This document shows positions 18,679 to 26,811 of a stretch of 64,000 nt of DNA, in pieces. Where the stretch lies: NCBI GenBank assembly GCA_947453335.1, contig CANGFP010000001.1, positions 310,001 through 374,000 on the forward strand, read 5' to 3'. Both the position numbers and the translations under genes were made by a program. The DNA comes from Opitutia bacterium. Its GTDB lineage: Bacteria; Verrucomicrobiota; Verrucomicrobiia; Opitutales; UBA953. The notes beneath the pieces were generated by a model that was not told the origin of the DNA, searched no databases, and saw only the letters and a list, made by a program, of their open reading frames with translations. How positions within the stretch are numbered: position 1 is the first letter of the stretch; each line of letters opens with the position of its first letter.

Positions 18679-21504
18679 ATGGCCGAAGAGCTCAAGGATA
18701 CCCTCAACCTGCCCGTGACCGACTTCCCGATGCGGGCCGGCCTGGCCGAACGCGAGCCCCAGCGCATCGCCCATTGGGAGAAGAACCGCCTCTACGAGGG
18801 CATCCAGAAGCGCGCCGCCGGCAAGCCCGCCTTCGTGCTCCACGACGGCCCGCCGTTCACCAACGGCGACGTCCATATCGGCACCGCGCTCAACAAGCTC
18901 CTCAAGGACGCCATCCTGCGCTTCAAGTCCATGCGCGGCTTCCGCACCCCCTACGTCCCGGGCTGGGACTGCCACGGCCTGCCGATCGAGCACAAGGTCA
19001 TGAAGGAGCTCCAGGCCAAGAAGCAGTCGCTCGACGCCCTCGGCGTGCGCAAGGCCTGCGCCGAGTTCTCCGCCGCGTACATCGAGAAGCAGCGCGGGCA
19101 GTTCCGCCGCCTCGGCATCCTCGCCGACTGGAAGTCCGAGTACCGCACGATGGACCCCGCCTACGAGGCCGAGATCCTCAAGGGCTTCAGCAGCTTCGTG
19201 GAGCAGGGCCTCGTCTACCGCTCGAAGAAGCCCGTCTACTGGTCCATCCCGTGCCAGACCGCCTTGGCCGAGGCCGAGATCGAGTACCTGACCAAGCGTT
19301 CGCACTCGATCTGGGTCGCCTTCCCCGTCGCCGACCCCGCCGCCAAGGGCCTCGCCCCCGCGCACCCGCTCTCCGTCGTCATCTGGACGACCACGCCCTG
19401 GACGCTGCCGGCCAACCTGGCCATCGCCGTGCATCCGGAACTCGAATACGTCGAGGTCCGCCACGGCGACCGCTCCTTCCTCGTCGCCGCGGCCCGCCGC
19501 GAGGCCTTCGTGGCCGAGTGCGGCCTCGAAGGCGCCACCGACGGCTTCCGCGCGAAGGGCCGCGCCCTCGAAGGCCTCCAGCCCCGGCATCCGTTCATCG
19601 ACCGCCCCTCCCCGGTGGTGCTCGCCGACTACGTCACCACCGACGCCGGTTCCGGCTGCGTCCACACCGCGCCCGGCCACGGCCTCGAGGACTTCCAGAC
19701 CGGCAACAAGTACGGCCTCGAGCCCTATTGCCCGGTGCGGGACGACGGCACCTACGTCGACGACGGTCGCGTGCCGGCGGCGCTCGTGGGCGTCACGGTC
19801 CTCGAGACCGACGGCAAGAACCCCGCGAACATCGCCGTCCTCGGCCTGCTCAAGGAGAAGGGCGCCCTGCTGAAGTCGCAGAGCTTCGAGCACCAGTACC
19901 CGCATTGCTGGCGCTCCAAGTCGCCCGTCGTCTTCCGCGCCCTCGACCAATGGTTCGTCGGCCTCGACCGCGGAGGCCTGCGCGTCAAGGCCCTCGCCGC
20001 GGTGGGCCAGGTGAAGTGGATCCCCGCCAGCGGCGAGAACCGCATCCGCGCCGCCCTCGAAGGCCGCCCGGATTGGTGCATCTCGCGCCAGCGCGCCTGG
20101 GGCGTCCCGATCCCTTCCTTCTACTCGCCGTCGACCGGCGAATCCTACCTCGACGCCGGCGTCGTCCGCCATGTCGCCGCCCAGGTGGCCACGCGCGGCG
20201 GCGACTGGTGGTGGGCGTCTTCGGTCGACGAGGTCCTCGCCGGCGCGCCGGTCCCGGCCGCCTGGCCGAAGGACCTGCGCAAGGGCACCGACACGCTCGA
20301 CGTGTGGATCGACTCCGGTTCGAGCCACCTCGCGGTGTGCGCGCGCCACCCCGACCTGCATTGGCCGGCCGACCTCTACCTCGAGGGCTCCGACCAGCAC
20401 CGCGGTTGGTTCCAGTCCTCCCTCTGGACCGCCATCGCGGTCAAGGGCGCCGCGCCCTACCGCTCCGTCCTCACCCACGGCTTCGTCGTGAACGAGAAGC
20501 GCCAGAAGATCTCGAAGTCCGACACCGGCGGCAAGCCGCAGACCGCCGACGACTACGTCAAGAAGTACGGCGCCGACATCGTGCGCCTCTGGGTCGCCTC
20601 CGAGAACTACCAGAGCGACATCCCGATCTCCGACGCGATCTTCGAGACGATCTCGAACCAGTACCGCGGCATGCGCAATTCCCTGCGCTACCAGCTCGGC
20701 AACCTGTTCGACTTCGACGCGGCGAAGGACGCCGTGCCGGTGGCCCGCCTCTCGCCCGTGGACCGCTGGGTGCTCGTCGAGACCGCCAAGCTCATCCGCG
20801 AGGTCACCGACGCCTGCGACCGCAACGAGTTCCACCGCGCCGCCGCCGCGCTGGCCGGCTTCACCACCGGCACGCTCTCCGCGGCCTACCACAACGTCGT
20901 CAAGGACCGCCTCTACACGACCGCGCCGAACGACCCGCTGCGCCGCTCGACGCAGACCGCGCTCGACCTCGTCCTCCGGGCCTACCTCAAGCTGATCGCG
21001 CCGTTCGTGCCGTTCACGGCGGACGAAGCGTGGTCGCACCTGCACGCGCGCGCCGAGTACACCGACGCCACCTCCGTCCATCTCCAGGACTGGCCGGTGG
21101 TCGACGCCGCCTGGGAGGACGCCGAGGGCCTGGCCGCGCATGCCGCCGTCACGTCGATCCAGACGCTGGCCGCCCAGGTCAACATCCCGCTCGAACGCCT
21201 CCGCCAGGAGAAGAAGATCGGCCAGTCCCTCGAGGCGGCCGTCGTCGTCACCGGAGACCCGGCCGACGCCGATTTCGCGCTGCTTTCGCGGCACGCGGGC
21301 CTTTTGGCCGAACTTTGGATCGTTTCCGCGGTCACGGTCCAGCCCCAGCCCAAGGCTCCGCTGGCCTTCGCCGTCGACCATGCCCCTGGGGTGAAATGCC
21401 CGAGGTCTTGGCGTTGGGTGCCCGAACTTGTGGAAGCCGGGAAATACGGTATGGTATCTCCTCGCTGCCGCGACGCCCTTGCCGCGAAGTACCCGCAATC
21501 CTAA
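18679..21504 (+). CDS. ileS: Isoleucine-tRNA ligase
   Basis: IleRS charges tRNA-Ile and edits Val. The 941-residue protein has HIGT at residues 66-69 (PPFTNGDVHIGTALNK), the editing-domain segment VVIWTTTPWTLPANLAI, and KISKS at 610-614 in place of KMSKS. The C-terminal zinc-binding region aligns with the bacterial CxxC...CxxC pattern but reads C907-P-R-S910 and S927-P-R-C930, so two of the four expected cysteines are serine. Zinc is therefore unlikely to bind there. The ATG at 18679 gives the expected N-terminus. It starts the ileS-dksA-like-lspA unit, with an 11-base gap to the next gene. Confidence 0.95.
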   Translation: MAEELKDTLNLPVTDFPMRAGLAEREPQRIAHWEKNRLYEGIQKRAAGKPAFVLHDGPPFTNGDVHIGTALNKLLKDAILRFKSMRGFRTPYVPGWDCHGLPIEHKVMKELQAKKQSLDALGVRKACAEFSAAYIEKQRGQFRRLGILADWKSEYRTMDPAYEAEILKGFSSFVEQGLVYRSKKPVYWSIPCQTALAEAEIEYLTKRSHSIWVAFPVADPAAKGLAPAHPLSVVIWTTTPWTLPANLAIAVHPELEYVEVRHGDRSFLVAAARREAFVAECGLEGATDGFRAKGRALEGLQPRHPFIDRPSPVVLADYVTTDAGSGCVHTAPGHGLEDFQTGNKYGLEPYCPVRDDGTYVDDGRVPAALVGVTVLETDGKNPANIAVLGLLKEKGALLKSQSFEHQYPHCWRSKSPVVFRALDQWFVGLDRGGLRVKALAAVGQVKWIPASGENRIRAALEGRPDWCISRQRAWGVPIPSFYSPSTGESYLDAGVVRHVAAQVATRGGDWWWASSVDEVLAGAPVPAAWPKDLRKGTDTLDVWIDSGSSHLAVCARHPDLHWPADLYLEGSDQHRGWFQSSLWTAIAVKGAAPYRSVLTHGFVVNEKRQKISKSDTGGKPQTADDYVKKYGADIVRLWVASENYQSDIPISDAIFETISNQYRGMRNSLRYQLGNLFDFDAAKDAVPVARLSPVDRWVLVETAKLIREVTDACDRNEFHRAAAALAGFTTGTLSAAYHNVVKDRLYTTAPNDPLRRSTQTALDLVLRAYLKLIAPFVPFTADEAWSHLHARAEYTDATSVHLQDWPVVDAAWEDAEGLAAHAAVTSIQTLAAQVNIPLERLRQEKKIGQSLEAAVVVTGDPADADFALLSRHAGLLAELWIVSAVTVQPQPKAPLAFAVDHAPGVKCPRSWRWVPELVEAGKYGMVSPRCRDALAAKYPQS

Positions 21505-21515
21505 CCCGATTTTTC

Positions 21516-22604
21516 ATGTCCAAGAAACCCGCCTCCAAGAAACCCGCCGCCAAATCCAAGGCGCCGGTCAAGCCCGCCAAGCCGGCCAAGAAGCCTTTGG
21601 CGAAGGCCGCCCCGGCCCCCGTCAAGAAGCCGGCGCCGGCGGCCAAGGTCGCCGTCAAGGCGAAGGCTCCCGTCAAGGCGCCTGTCCCGGCCAAGGCGGG
21701 CAAGCCCGCCGCGAAGCCGTCGCCGACCGCCGTCGTCCCTGCCAAGGGCGCGAAGGTCGCCGCCCCGGCCAAGGCCGTCAAGGGCGCGAAGAAGGACACC
21801 AAGGCCGAGCACGAGAAGCAGAAGCAGCTCCTGGATAAGCACCGCGGCCTGCATGACCAGTCGACGAACCTGGAGGTCCCGGTGCGCGCGAAGCTGCAGT
21901 TCTTCACCTTCGCGGATGTCCTGGAGCACCTCAAGTCCCGCAAGCGCGACGGCTCGAAGCTGAACCTCTGGGTCCCGGAGGAGGAGCGCAAGGCCCGCGA
22001 GAAGGCCGCCATCTCGGCCCGCGACAAGGGCAACAAGTCGCACAACATCGCGGCGGCCTCGATCGCCGACCTCCTCGGCGGCGTGAATCCCTTCCGCAAG
22101 GGGGCCGGCGCGGTCGACGAGTCCAAGCAGATCCCCGAGAAGCTGCGCCGCTACTACCATCTCCTGGTCGCGATGCGCGAGGCGATCCAGAAGGGTCTGG
22201 CCTTCCACTCCGAAGAGGCCCTCAAGAAGAACGGCAAGGACGACGCCGGCGACCTTTCCGGCTATTCGCAGCACCTCGCGGACGCCGGTACGGACACCGC
22301 CGACCGCGACTTCGCCCTGTCGCTCATCTCCAACGAGCAGGAGGCCCTGAAGGAGATCGCCGACGCCATCGAACGCCTGAAATCGGGCAAGTACGGCGTC
22401 TGCGAGATCACCGGCAAGGCCATCCCGCACGCCCGCCTGATGGCGGTGCCTTTCACGCGCTATTCGCTCGAGGGCCAGAAGGAACTCGAGCGCAACCGTC
22501 GCGCCCATCGTCGCCGCGGCAACAATCCGCTCGGTGAGATCGGCGACGAGGTCGGCTTCGGCACGGGCGGCGGCGGCGGCGAGGAAGACCAGCCCGAGTC
22601 TTGA
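21516..22604 (+). CDS. DksA/TraR-like protein with Lys/Ala/Pro-rich N-terminal tail and degenerate zinc finger
   Basis: The 362-residue product has a basic, low-complexity N-terminus (about residues 1-95; repeats such as KAPVKAPVPAKAGKPAAK) that resembles histone-H1-like tails. A helical middle follows, and the C-terminus resembles DksA/TraR: DRDFALSLISNEQEALKEI leads to YGVCEITGKAIPHARLMAVP. In DksA the zinc finger is CxxC...CxxC; here only the first Cys remains (CEIT, later TRYSL), so zinc binding is not expected. DksA homologues bind RNA polymerase; this one might also bind nucleic acid through its tail. It lies between ileS and lspA, and the lspA start overlaps its stop. Confidence 0.8.
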   Translation: MSKKPASKKPAAKSKAPVKPAKPAKKPLAKAAPAPVKKPAPAAKVAVKAKAPVKAPVPAKAGKPAAKPSPTAVVPAKGAKVAAPAKAVKGAKKDTKAEHEKQKQLLDKHRGLHDQSTNLEVPVRAKLQFFTFADVLEHLKSRKRDGSKLNLWVPEEERKAREKAAISARDKGNKSHNIAAASIADLLGGVNPFRKGAGAVDESKQIPEKLRRYYHLLVAMREAIQKGLAFHSEEALKKNGKDDAGDLSGYSQHLADAGTDTADRDFALSLISNEQEALKEIADAIERLKSGKYGVCEITGKAIPHARLMAVPFTRYSLEGQKELERNRRAHRRRGNNPLGEIGDEVGFGTGGGGGEEDQPES

Positions 22605-23170
22605 GCGCCGGCTTCGCCAGTCCTGCGCGCCTGCGTCCCTACCTCATGTTCTGGGGCGTGGCCGTGGTCGCGTTCGCCTTGGACGTGCTCACGAAGCTCC
22701 TCGTCGTGCGGCGCATCCCCTTCGGCGCCTATTTCGCGGAGGACCCCGACCGTTCGCCGATCGCGGTCTTCCCTTGGCTCTGGGTCGTGCACGTCGGCAA
22801 CAAAGGCGCCGCCTGGGGCCTGGGCTCCGAGTACGACGTCCGTCCGTTCCTCGTCTTCCTTGCGTTGGCCGTGCTCGCCTTGGTCTGGCGCTGGCGCAAG
22901 CCGCTGATGCGCGAGCTCGCCGGCGGCCAGGTGGCCTTCGGCCTCTTCGTCGGCGGGACGCTCGGGAACGTCCGCGACCGCCTGTTCGGCGACCATGTGG
23001 TCGACTTCATCGACGTCCATCTCCCTGGCTACCGCTTCCCGGCCTTCAACGTCGCCGACTCCTGCATCTGCGTGGGCGTGGTCATCTATCTCTTCATGTC
23101 CTACCGGCAGGACTACCTCCGCCGCGAGGCCATCGTCTCCCAGTCCGGCGAGGATCCGCCGCGCGCCTGA
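22601..23170 (+). CDS. lspA: Lipoprotein signal peptidase II
   Basis: LspA is an inner-membrane aspartyl protease that removes signal peptides from prolipoproteins. The 189-residue protein has four hydrophobic segments and the conserved motifs GTLGNVRDRL and FNVADSCICVG, which carry the two catalytic aspartates. The likely start is TTG at 22601, overlapping the previous stop as TTGA; an ATG at 22646 would remove part of the first helix-preceding region. The ileS-lspA neighbourhood is widely conserved in bacteria. Several predicted lipoproteins in this window are plausible substrates. Confidence 0.92.
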   Translation: MSAGFASPARLRPYLMFWGVAVVAFALDVLTKLLVVRRIPFGAYFAEDPDRSPIAVFPWLWVVHVGNKGAAWGLGSEYDVRPFLVFLALAVLALVWRWRKPLMRELAGGQVAFGLFVGGTLGNVRDRLFGDHVVDFIDVHLPGYRFPAFNVADSCICVGVVIYLFMSYRQDYLRREAIVSQSGEDPPRA

Positions 23171-23172
23171 GC

Positions 23173-23787
23173 ATGGACGCCGTACGCTTCGACGTGGCGG
23201 CGCACCCCGGCGCCATGGCGTACAAGCTGCTCGCCGGCCTCGTCGTGCCGCGGCCCATCGCGCTGGTCACGACCGTCGACGCCGCGGGCCGCGTCAACGC
23301 CGCCCCGTTCTCGTTCTTCAACGTCATGGGCACCGAGCCGCCGCTGGCGGTCTTCGCGCCCGGCGACCGCGACGACGGCACGCCGAAGGACACGGCGGCT
23401 AACCTCCTGGTGACGGGCGAGTGCGTGATCCATCTGTGCGACGAACCCTTGGTCGACCGCATGATCGCCTGCGCCCGGGCGTTGCCGCCCGGCGAGGACG
23501 AGGCCGCCCGCGCGGGCTTGGCCACGCGTCCCGCCGAACGGGTGCGCCCGCCGATCCTGGCCGATTGCCCCGTCGCCCTCGAGTGCCGCGTGCTCGATGT
23601 CCGCCGGTACGGCGACAACCGCGTCGTCGTCGTCGAGATCCTGCTCGCGCATGTCCGCGCCGGCATCGCCGATCCGGCGACATGGCGCGTGGACTACGCG
23701 GCCTACGCGCCGCTGGGCCGCATGAACAGCCCCGACGGCTACGTCCGGACCGGCGACGTCTTCCGGCGCGCCTCCCCGCGGGACTAG
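23173..23787 (+). CDS. Flavin reductase-like FMN-binding protein
   Basis: A 204-residue cytoplasmic protein with the split-barrel flavin reductase fold. The N-terminal segment VVPRPIALVTTVDAAGRVN followed by APFSFFNVMGTEPP is the typical FMN-binding signature of the FlaRed family. NLLVTGECVIHLC follows. Such proteins bind FMN and reduce flavin or an attached partner; the physiological partner is unknown. The start is 2 bases after the lspA stop. It converges on the RluA-like gene; both stops are encoded within the same palindrome CTAG. Confidence 0.85.
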   Translation: MDAVRFDVAAHPGAMAYKLLAGLVVPRPIALVTTVDAAGRVNAAPFSFFNVMGTEPPLAVFAPGDRDDGTPKDTAANLLVTGECVIHLCDEPLVDRMIACARALPPGEDEAARAGLATRPAERVRPPILADCPVALECRVLDVRRYGDNRVVVVEILLAHVRAGIADPATWRVDYAAYAPLGRMNSPDGYVRTGDVFRRASPRD

Positions 23788-24584
23788 GCGGACTTCCCGA
23801 GCCGCTTCACCACCGTCGCGAAATCGTCGGGCAGCGGCGCCGTCAGGTCGACGGGGACGCCGCCCACGTTGCCTTGCAGGCGGCCCAGGTGCAGCAGCAG
23901 GCAGCGGTGCAGCGGCTTGTCCTCGCCCTTGTTGAGCCGGCCGCGGCGCGTGGTGTCGGTGAGCGTCACGCGGCCCGAGCGGGCGTACTGGAGCTCGCCG
24001 GCGATGCGGAGGCCGCACTCGTTGGCGTGGGCGCGGACCTGGTCGCGGCGGGGGAAGCGCGTCGTCGCCGTCCAGCGGCGCCAGCGGTTGAACGTCTCGC
24101 CGCCTTGGAAGGTCGTCTCGGCCTGCTTGCCGAGGCGATGCGAGATGAAGGCCCGGCCGCGTTCGTCGTCCATCCCGAGCGGCAGGTCGCAGAGCCCGCC
24201 TTCGGGCGGCGCGTCCTCGGTGCGCGCGATGAATTCGTAGGTGAAGCCCAGCTGGAACGAGCCGATCGCCTCGCGCCAGGCGGCCAGGGCCGTGGTGCGG
24301 TCGGCGAGGATGAGCAGACCCGAGACCTCCGGTTCGGGGCTGAAGGCCACGGCGGGTTCCTTGAGTCCGAGCCGCGCCATCTCGGGCTTGCCCAGCTGGA
24401 GCTGCAGGCGGAGTTCGCCGACGAGGTGGGCGGCGTTCTTCTGCCACGGGTGATCGTCGCCCGGCAGGTTCACCGGCTTGTTCAGCGCGACCCACCCGGG
24501 TCCGTGGGCGACGACCTCGAGGCGCACGGGGGCCTCGCCGAAGACGCCGGAGGGGAAGCCGATGGAGGAGGGGAACGCGGTCAT
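23784..24584 (-). CDS. RluA-family pseudouridine synthase-like protein with altered catalytic motif
   Basis: The 266-residue product has the RluA fold elements WVALNKPVNLPG near the N-terminus, SGLLILA at 88-94, and the RRDQVRAHANECGLRIAGE segment that corresponds to the RxHQIRxH motif. At the catalytic site, where the family has HRLDxxTSG, this protein reads F81-S-P-E84-P-E-V-S-G. The essential Asp is thus replaced by Glu84, and His and Arg are lost. Activity is doubtful; an RNA-binding or chaperone role is possible. It shares its CTAG stop with the flavin reductase gene and is upstream of nothing on the same strand. Confidence 0.8.
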   Translation of the reverse strand: MTAFPSSIGFPSGVFGEAPVRLEVVAHGPGWVALNKPVNLPGDDHPWQKNAAHLVGELRLQLQLGKPEMARLGLKEPAVAFSPEPEVSGLLILADRTTALAAWREAIGSFQLGFTYEFIARTEDAPPEGGLCDLPLGMDDERGRAFISHRLGKQAETTFQGGETFNRWRRWTATTRFPRRDQVRAHANECGLRIAGELQYARSGRVTLTDTTRRGRLNKGEDKPLHRCLLLHLGRLQGNVGGVPVDLTAPLPDDFATVVKRLGKSA

Positions 24585-24595
24585 CCTGATGAAAC

Positions 24596-24627
24596 AAAAA
24601 GACCCCGGCGTCTCAGACGGCGGGGTC
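24596..24627 (-). terminator. Terminator of rpsT
   Basis: GACCCCGGCGTCT (24601-24613) and AGACGGCGGGGTC (24615-24627) pair over 12 of 13 positions, with one G-G mismatch. On the minus strand it is followed by TTTTTG. It lies 25 bases after the rpsT stop at 24652. Confidence 0.8.
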
Positions 24628-24651
24628 GTGGGGGAGCCCGATCGGCATCCC

Positions 24652-24897
24652 TTACTTCTTGGCCGCGGCCAGCTTCTTCGCGAGGCGGGCCTTGATGCGG
24701 TTCGCCTTGTTGCGATGGATCACGCCCGACTTGACGGCCTTGTCGGCGGCGGAAGCCACGGCGGCAGGGTTGGCGGAGGCGGCGCCGGCGACGAAGCCCT
24801 TCACGAGGGTCTTCAGGCGGGTGCGGACGATCTTGTTGCGGGCGGCGCGAGCAGCGGTCTGGCGGATGCTCTTCTTGTTAGCTTTGATGTTGGCCAT
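24652..24897 (-). CDS. rpsT: 30S ribosomal protein S20
   Basis: S20 binds 16S rRNA in the body of the small subunit. The 81-residue basic, helical protein has the family hallmarks MANIKANKKSIRQTAARAAR at the start and GVIHRNKANRIKARLAKKL at the end. The length is normal. It is a single-gene unit, as usual for rpsT, with a strong terminator behind it. The upstream region, shared with tRNA-Tyr on the same strand, contains GCGTTGACT 65-70 bases before the ATG but no well-spaced -10 element. Confidence 0.96.
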   Translation of the reverse strand: MANIKANKKSIRQTAARAARNKIVRTRLKTLVKGFVAGAASANPAAVASAADKAVKSGVIHRNKANRIKARLAKKLAAAKK

Positions 24898-24990
24898 GTG
24901 TGACAGTAGGGAAGCCGTGGGCGGCCCTCGGAGTCAACGCGGATTTACGATTCGACCCCGGAAGCACGGGGTCTCGTCAAATCGTCCTAC

Positions 24991-25077
24991 TGGTGGAAGG
25001 GGTGGGATTCGAACCCACGAACAGCGAAGCTGAACGGATTTACAGTCCGCGACCTTTAGCCACTTGGATACCCTTCC
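24991..25077 (-). tRNA. tRNA-Tyr (GUA)
   Basis: The 87-base gene reads GGAAGGG...CCCTTCC-A-CCA, giving a perfect 7-bp acceptor stem with encoded CCA. The anticodon loop CTGTAAA contains GTA, which is tyrosine. A long variable arm (pairs CAGC/GCTG with loop TTC) is present, as expected for bacterial tRNA-Tyr. The T-stem is GTGGG/CCCAC around TTCGAAT. A hairpin GACCCCG/CGGGGTC at 24954-24973 follows it but lacks a T-run. Confidence 0.97.
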
Positions 25078-25093
25078 GGCCAGTAGGAAGGGC

Positions 25094-25123
25094 TTATTTG
25101 GCAGTCCCGGGCTTCCGTGACAA
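25094..25123 (-). promoter_or_regulatory. Probable promoter of tRNA-Tyr
   Basis: On the minus strand TTGTCA (25123-25118) lies 18 bases before AAATAA (25099-25094). The -35 matches five of six consensus positions; the -10 is weaker. The tRNA 5' end is 17 bases downstream. Confidence 0.4.
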
Positions 25124-25207
25124 GCGCTTTCCCTTGCTTTTGGTGGTCCGGCCCGGGAAACGCGGAAACGCCTTCACTCCCGGCCGTTTTTCAGGGAAAA
25201 CAATGGC

Positions 25208-25594
25208 ATGGAGCCCGACCCCATCATCGTCCTGATCGACGGGGAATGCGCCATGTGCAACCGGACGGCCCTCTGGTTCTCGGCCCGAGACCGCCGCGGG
25301 GCCATGCTTTTCGCCGCCAACACCGGCGAGGCCGCCCGGGTCTGCGGAGAGCCCGTCGGCGGCGACCAACGGACGGTCGTGGTCTGGGTCGGCTCCCGTC
25401 GGCTGGTGCGTTCGGAGGCCGTCGCGGCCATGCTTGCCCGGCTCGGCGGAGGATGGGCGTTGGCCGCCAAGCTCATCGCCTGCACGCCACGCGCCTGGGC
25501 GGACCGGGCGTACGACCTCGTTGCCCGGCGACGCCATCGGTTCGGCGGCGCCCCCGCCTGTGCGCTCTTGAATCCCTGGCATCAGGCGGATTGA
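25208..25594 (+). CDS. DCC-family (DUF393) thiol-disulfide oxidoreductase-like protein
   Basis: A 128-residue protein with the diagnostic DxxCxxC motif near the start (IDGECAMCNRTALWF), which is thought to be a thioredoxin-like redox site. The rest is typical of the DCC/DUF393 family: a middle strand-rich part and a C-terminal segment (WADRAYDLVARRRHRFGG). The C-terminus has one more Cys (APACALLNPW). Such proteins are small redox proteins of unknown partner. It is followed by a small lipoprotein 8 bases after its stop. Confidence 0.85.
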   Translation: MEPDPIIVLIDGECAMCNRTALWFSARDRRGAMLFAANTGEAARVCGEPVGGDQRTVVVWVGSRRLVRSEAVAAMLARLGGGWALAAKLIACTPRAWADRAYDLVARRRHRFGGAPACALLNPWHQAD

Positions 25595-25602
25595 CTGCCC
25601 GC

Positions 25603-25881
25603 ATGAAGACCGTGCTCCTCCTCGCGGCCGCGGCCTCGCTCGCGGGGTGCGCTGCGTTCCAGAACCACGTCCAGGACGACGCCGACGCGCAGATGCGTCG
25701 CGACAGCGCGGAACGCCAGGCCCGCCTCAAGGCCGAAGGCAAGCTGAACGCCACCGAGCTCGAAGCCGTCTCCGCCCGCATGGGCTGGGTTCGCGGCGAT
25801 GCCCGCGGTCTGCCCGACGCCTTGACGACCGAAGAGATGGAGCGGCGCGCCAAGGAAGCAGAGGCGGCCCGCAAGCGCTGA
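25603..25881 (+). CDS. Small lipoprotein, unknown function
   Basis: The 92-residue product begins with a type II signal peptide; MKTVLLLAAAASLAGCAAF has the lipobox LAGC with the lipidated Cys at residue 16. The mature part is highly charged and probably helical (DADAQMRRDSAERQARLKAE). No family is recognised. The start is 8 bases after the DCC gene and the stop 6 bases before the permease gene, so it may be co-transcribed with the permeases. It is too short to be their binding protein. Confidence 0.75.
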   Translation: MKTVLLLAAAASLAGCAAFQNHVQDDADAQMRRDSAERQARLKAEGKLNATELEAVSARMGWVRGDARGLPDALTTEEMERRAKEAEAARKR

Positions 25882-25887
25882 GCCCCG

Positions 25888-26811
25888 ATGTTCCTCTACG
25901 TCCTCAAGCGGCTGGCCGAAATGATCCCCGTCCTGCTGGTCGTGGTCGTGGCGACGTTCTTCCTCGCCCACGCCGTGCCGGGCGGCCCCTTCGACAAGGA
26001 ACGCCCCATGCCGGCCGAGGTGAAGAAGCAGGTCGAGGCCTACTACGGTTTGGACCAGCCCCTCCACGTCCAGTTGGGCAGCTACATCGGCAACCTCGCC
26101 CATGGTTCCCTGGGGCCTTCGATGAAGTATCCTGGCTGGACCGTGAACCAGATCATCGGCGAGCGCATCCCGGTCTCCGTCATCCTTGGCTCCGTCGCGC
26201 TCCTCATCGCCATCCTCGTCGGGATCCCGATCGGCGTGGTCGCGGCCTCGAAGCCCAACACCTGGATGGACCGGGTGCCCATGGGTTTCGCGCTGGTCGG
26301 CATCTGCATCCCTTCGTTCGTCTTCGGCCCGCTGCTGGCGCTCGTCTTCTCGCTGCAGCTGGGCTGGTTCCCGCCCTGCGGATGGGGCACGTTGCCCCAC
26401 CTCGTGCTTCCGGCGCTCGCGCTCGGGCTCATCACCGCCGCGCCGCTCGCGCGACTGACCCGCGGTGAGCTCATGGAAGTCTACACGCTGGACTACGTGC
26501 GCACCGCCCGCGCCAAGGGCGTCTCGCCGTGGCGCGTCCGCTTCGTGCACGCCTTGCGCAACGGCATCCTGCCGGTCGTCACCTACCTCGGGCCCGCCGC
26601 CGCCGCGCTGGTCTCGGGCTCCTTCGTCGTCGAGTCGCTCTTCGACATCCCCGGCGTCGGCCGGCTCTTCGTCACGGCGATCGTGAACCGCGACGTGCCC
26701 GTCATCCTCGGCACGACGCTGCTGTACGCCGTCGCCCTGCTTTGCCTCAACCTGGTGGCCGACCTCGCCAAGGCCGCCCTCGACCCGCGCACCGCGCGCG
26801 ACCGCCGATGA
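25888..26811 (+). CDS. OppB/DppB-type ABC transporter permease
   Basis: A 307-residue inner-membrane protein with six predicted helices and the peptide-transporter permease layout: an N-terminal FLYVLKRLAEMIPVLL helix with a characteristic charged start, then a cytoplasmic EAA-like loop (YVRTARAKGVSPWRVRFVHA) at about residues 205-225. It would form a heterodimer with the next gene product to import oligopeptides, dipeptides or nickel. The two overlap by four bases (ATGA). No binding protein or ATPase is adjacent in the window. Confidence 0.9.
   Translation: MFLYVLKRLAEMIPVLLVVVVATFFLAHAVPGGPFDKERPMPAEVKKQVEAYYGLDQPLHVQLGSYIGNLAHGSLGPSMKYPGWTVNQIIGERIPVSVILGSVALLIAILVGIPIGVVAASKPNTWMDRVPMGFALVGICIPSFVFGPLLALVFSLQLGWFPPCGWGTLPHLVLPALALGLITAAPLARLTRGELMEVYTLDYVRTARAKGVSPWRVRFVHALRNGILPVVTYLGPAAAALVSGSFVVESLFDIPGVGRLFVTAIVNRDVPVILGTTLLYAVALLCLNLVADLAKAALDPRTARDRR

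Noticed and set aside
18667-21498. Long open frame antisense to ileS
   Set aside because: Low-complexity shadow translation without recognisable domains.
24954-24973. GACCCCG/CGGGGTC hairpin after tRNA-Tyr as a terminator
   Set aside because: The stem is good but there is no T-run on the minus strand.
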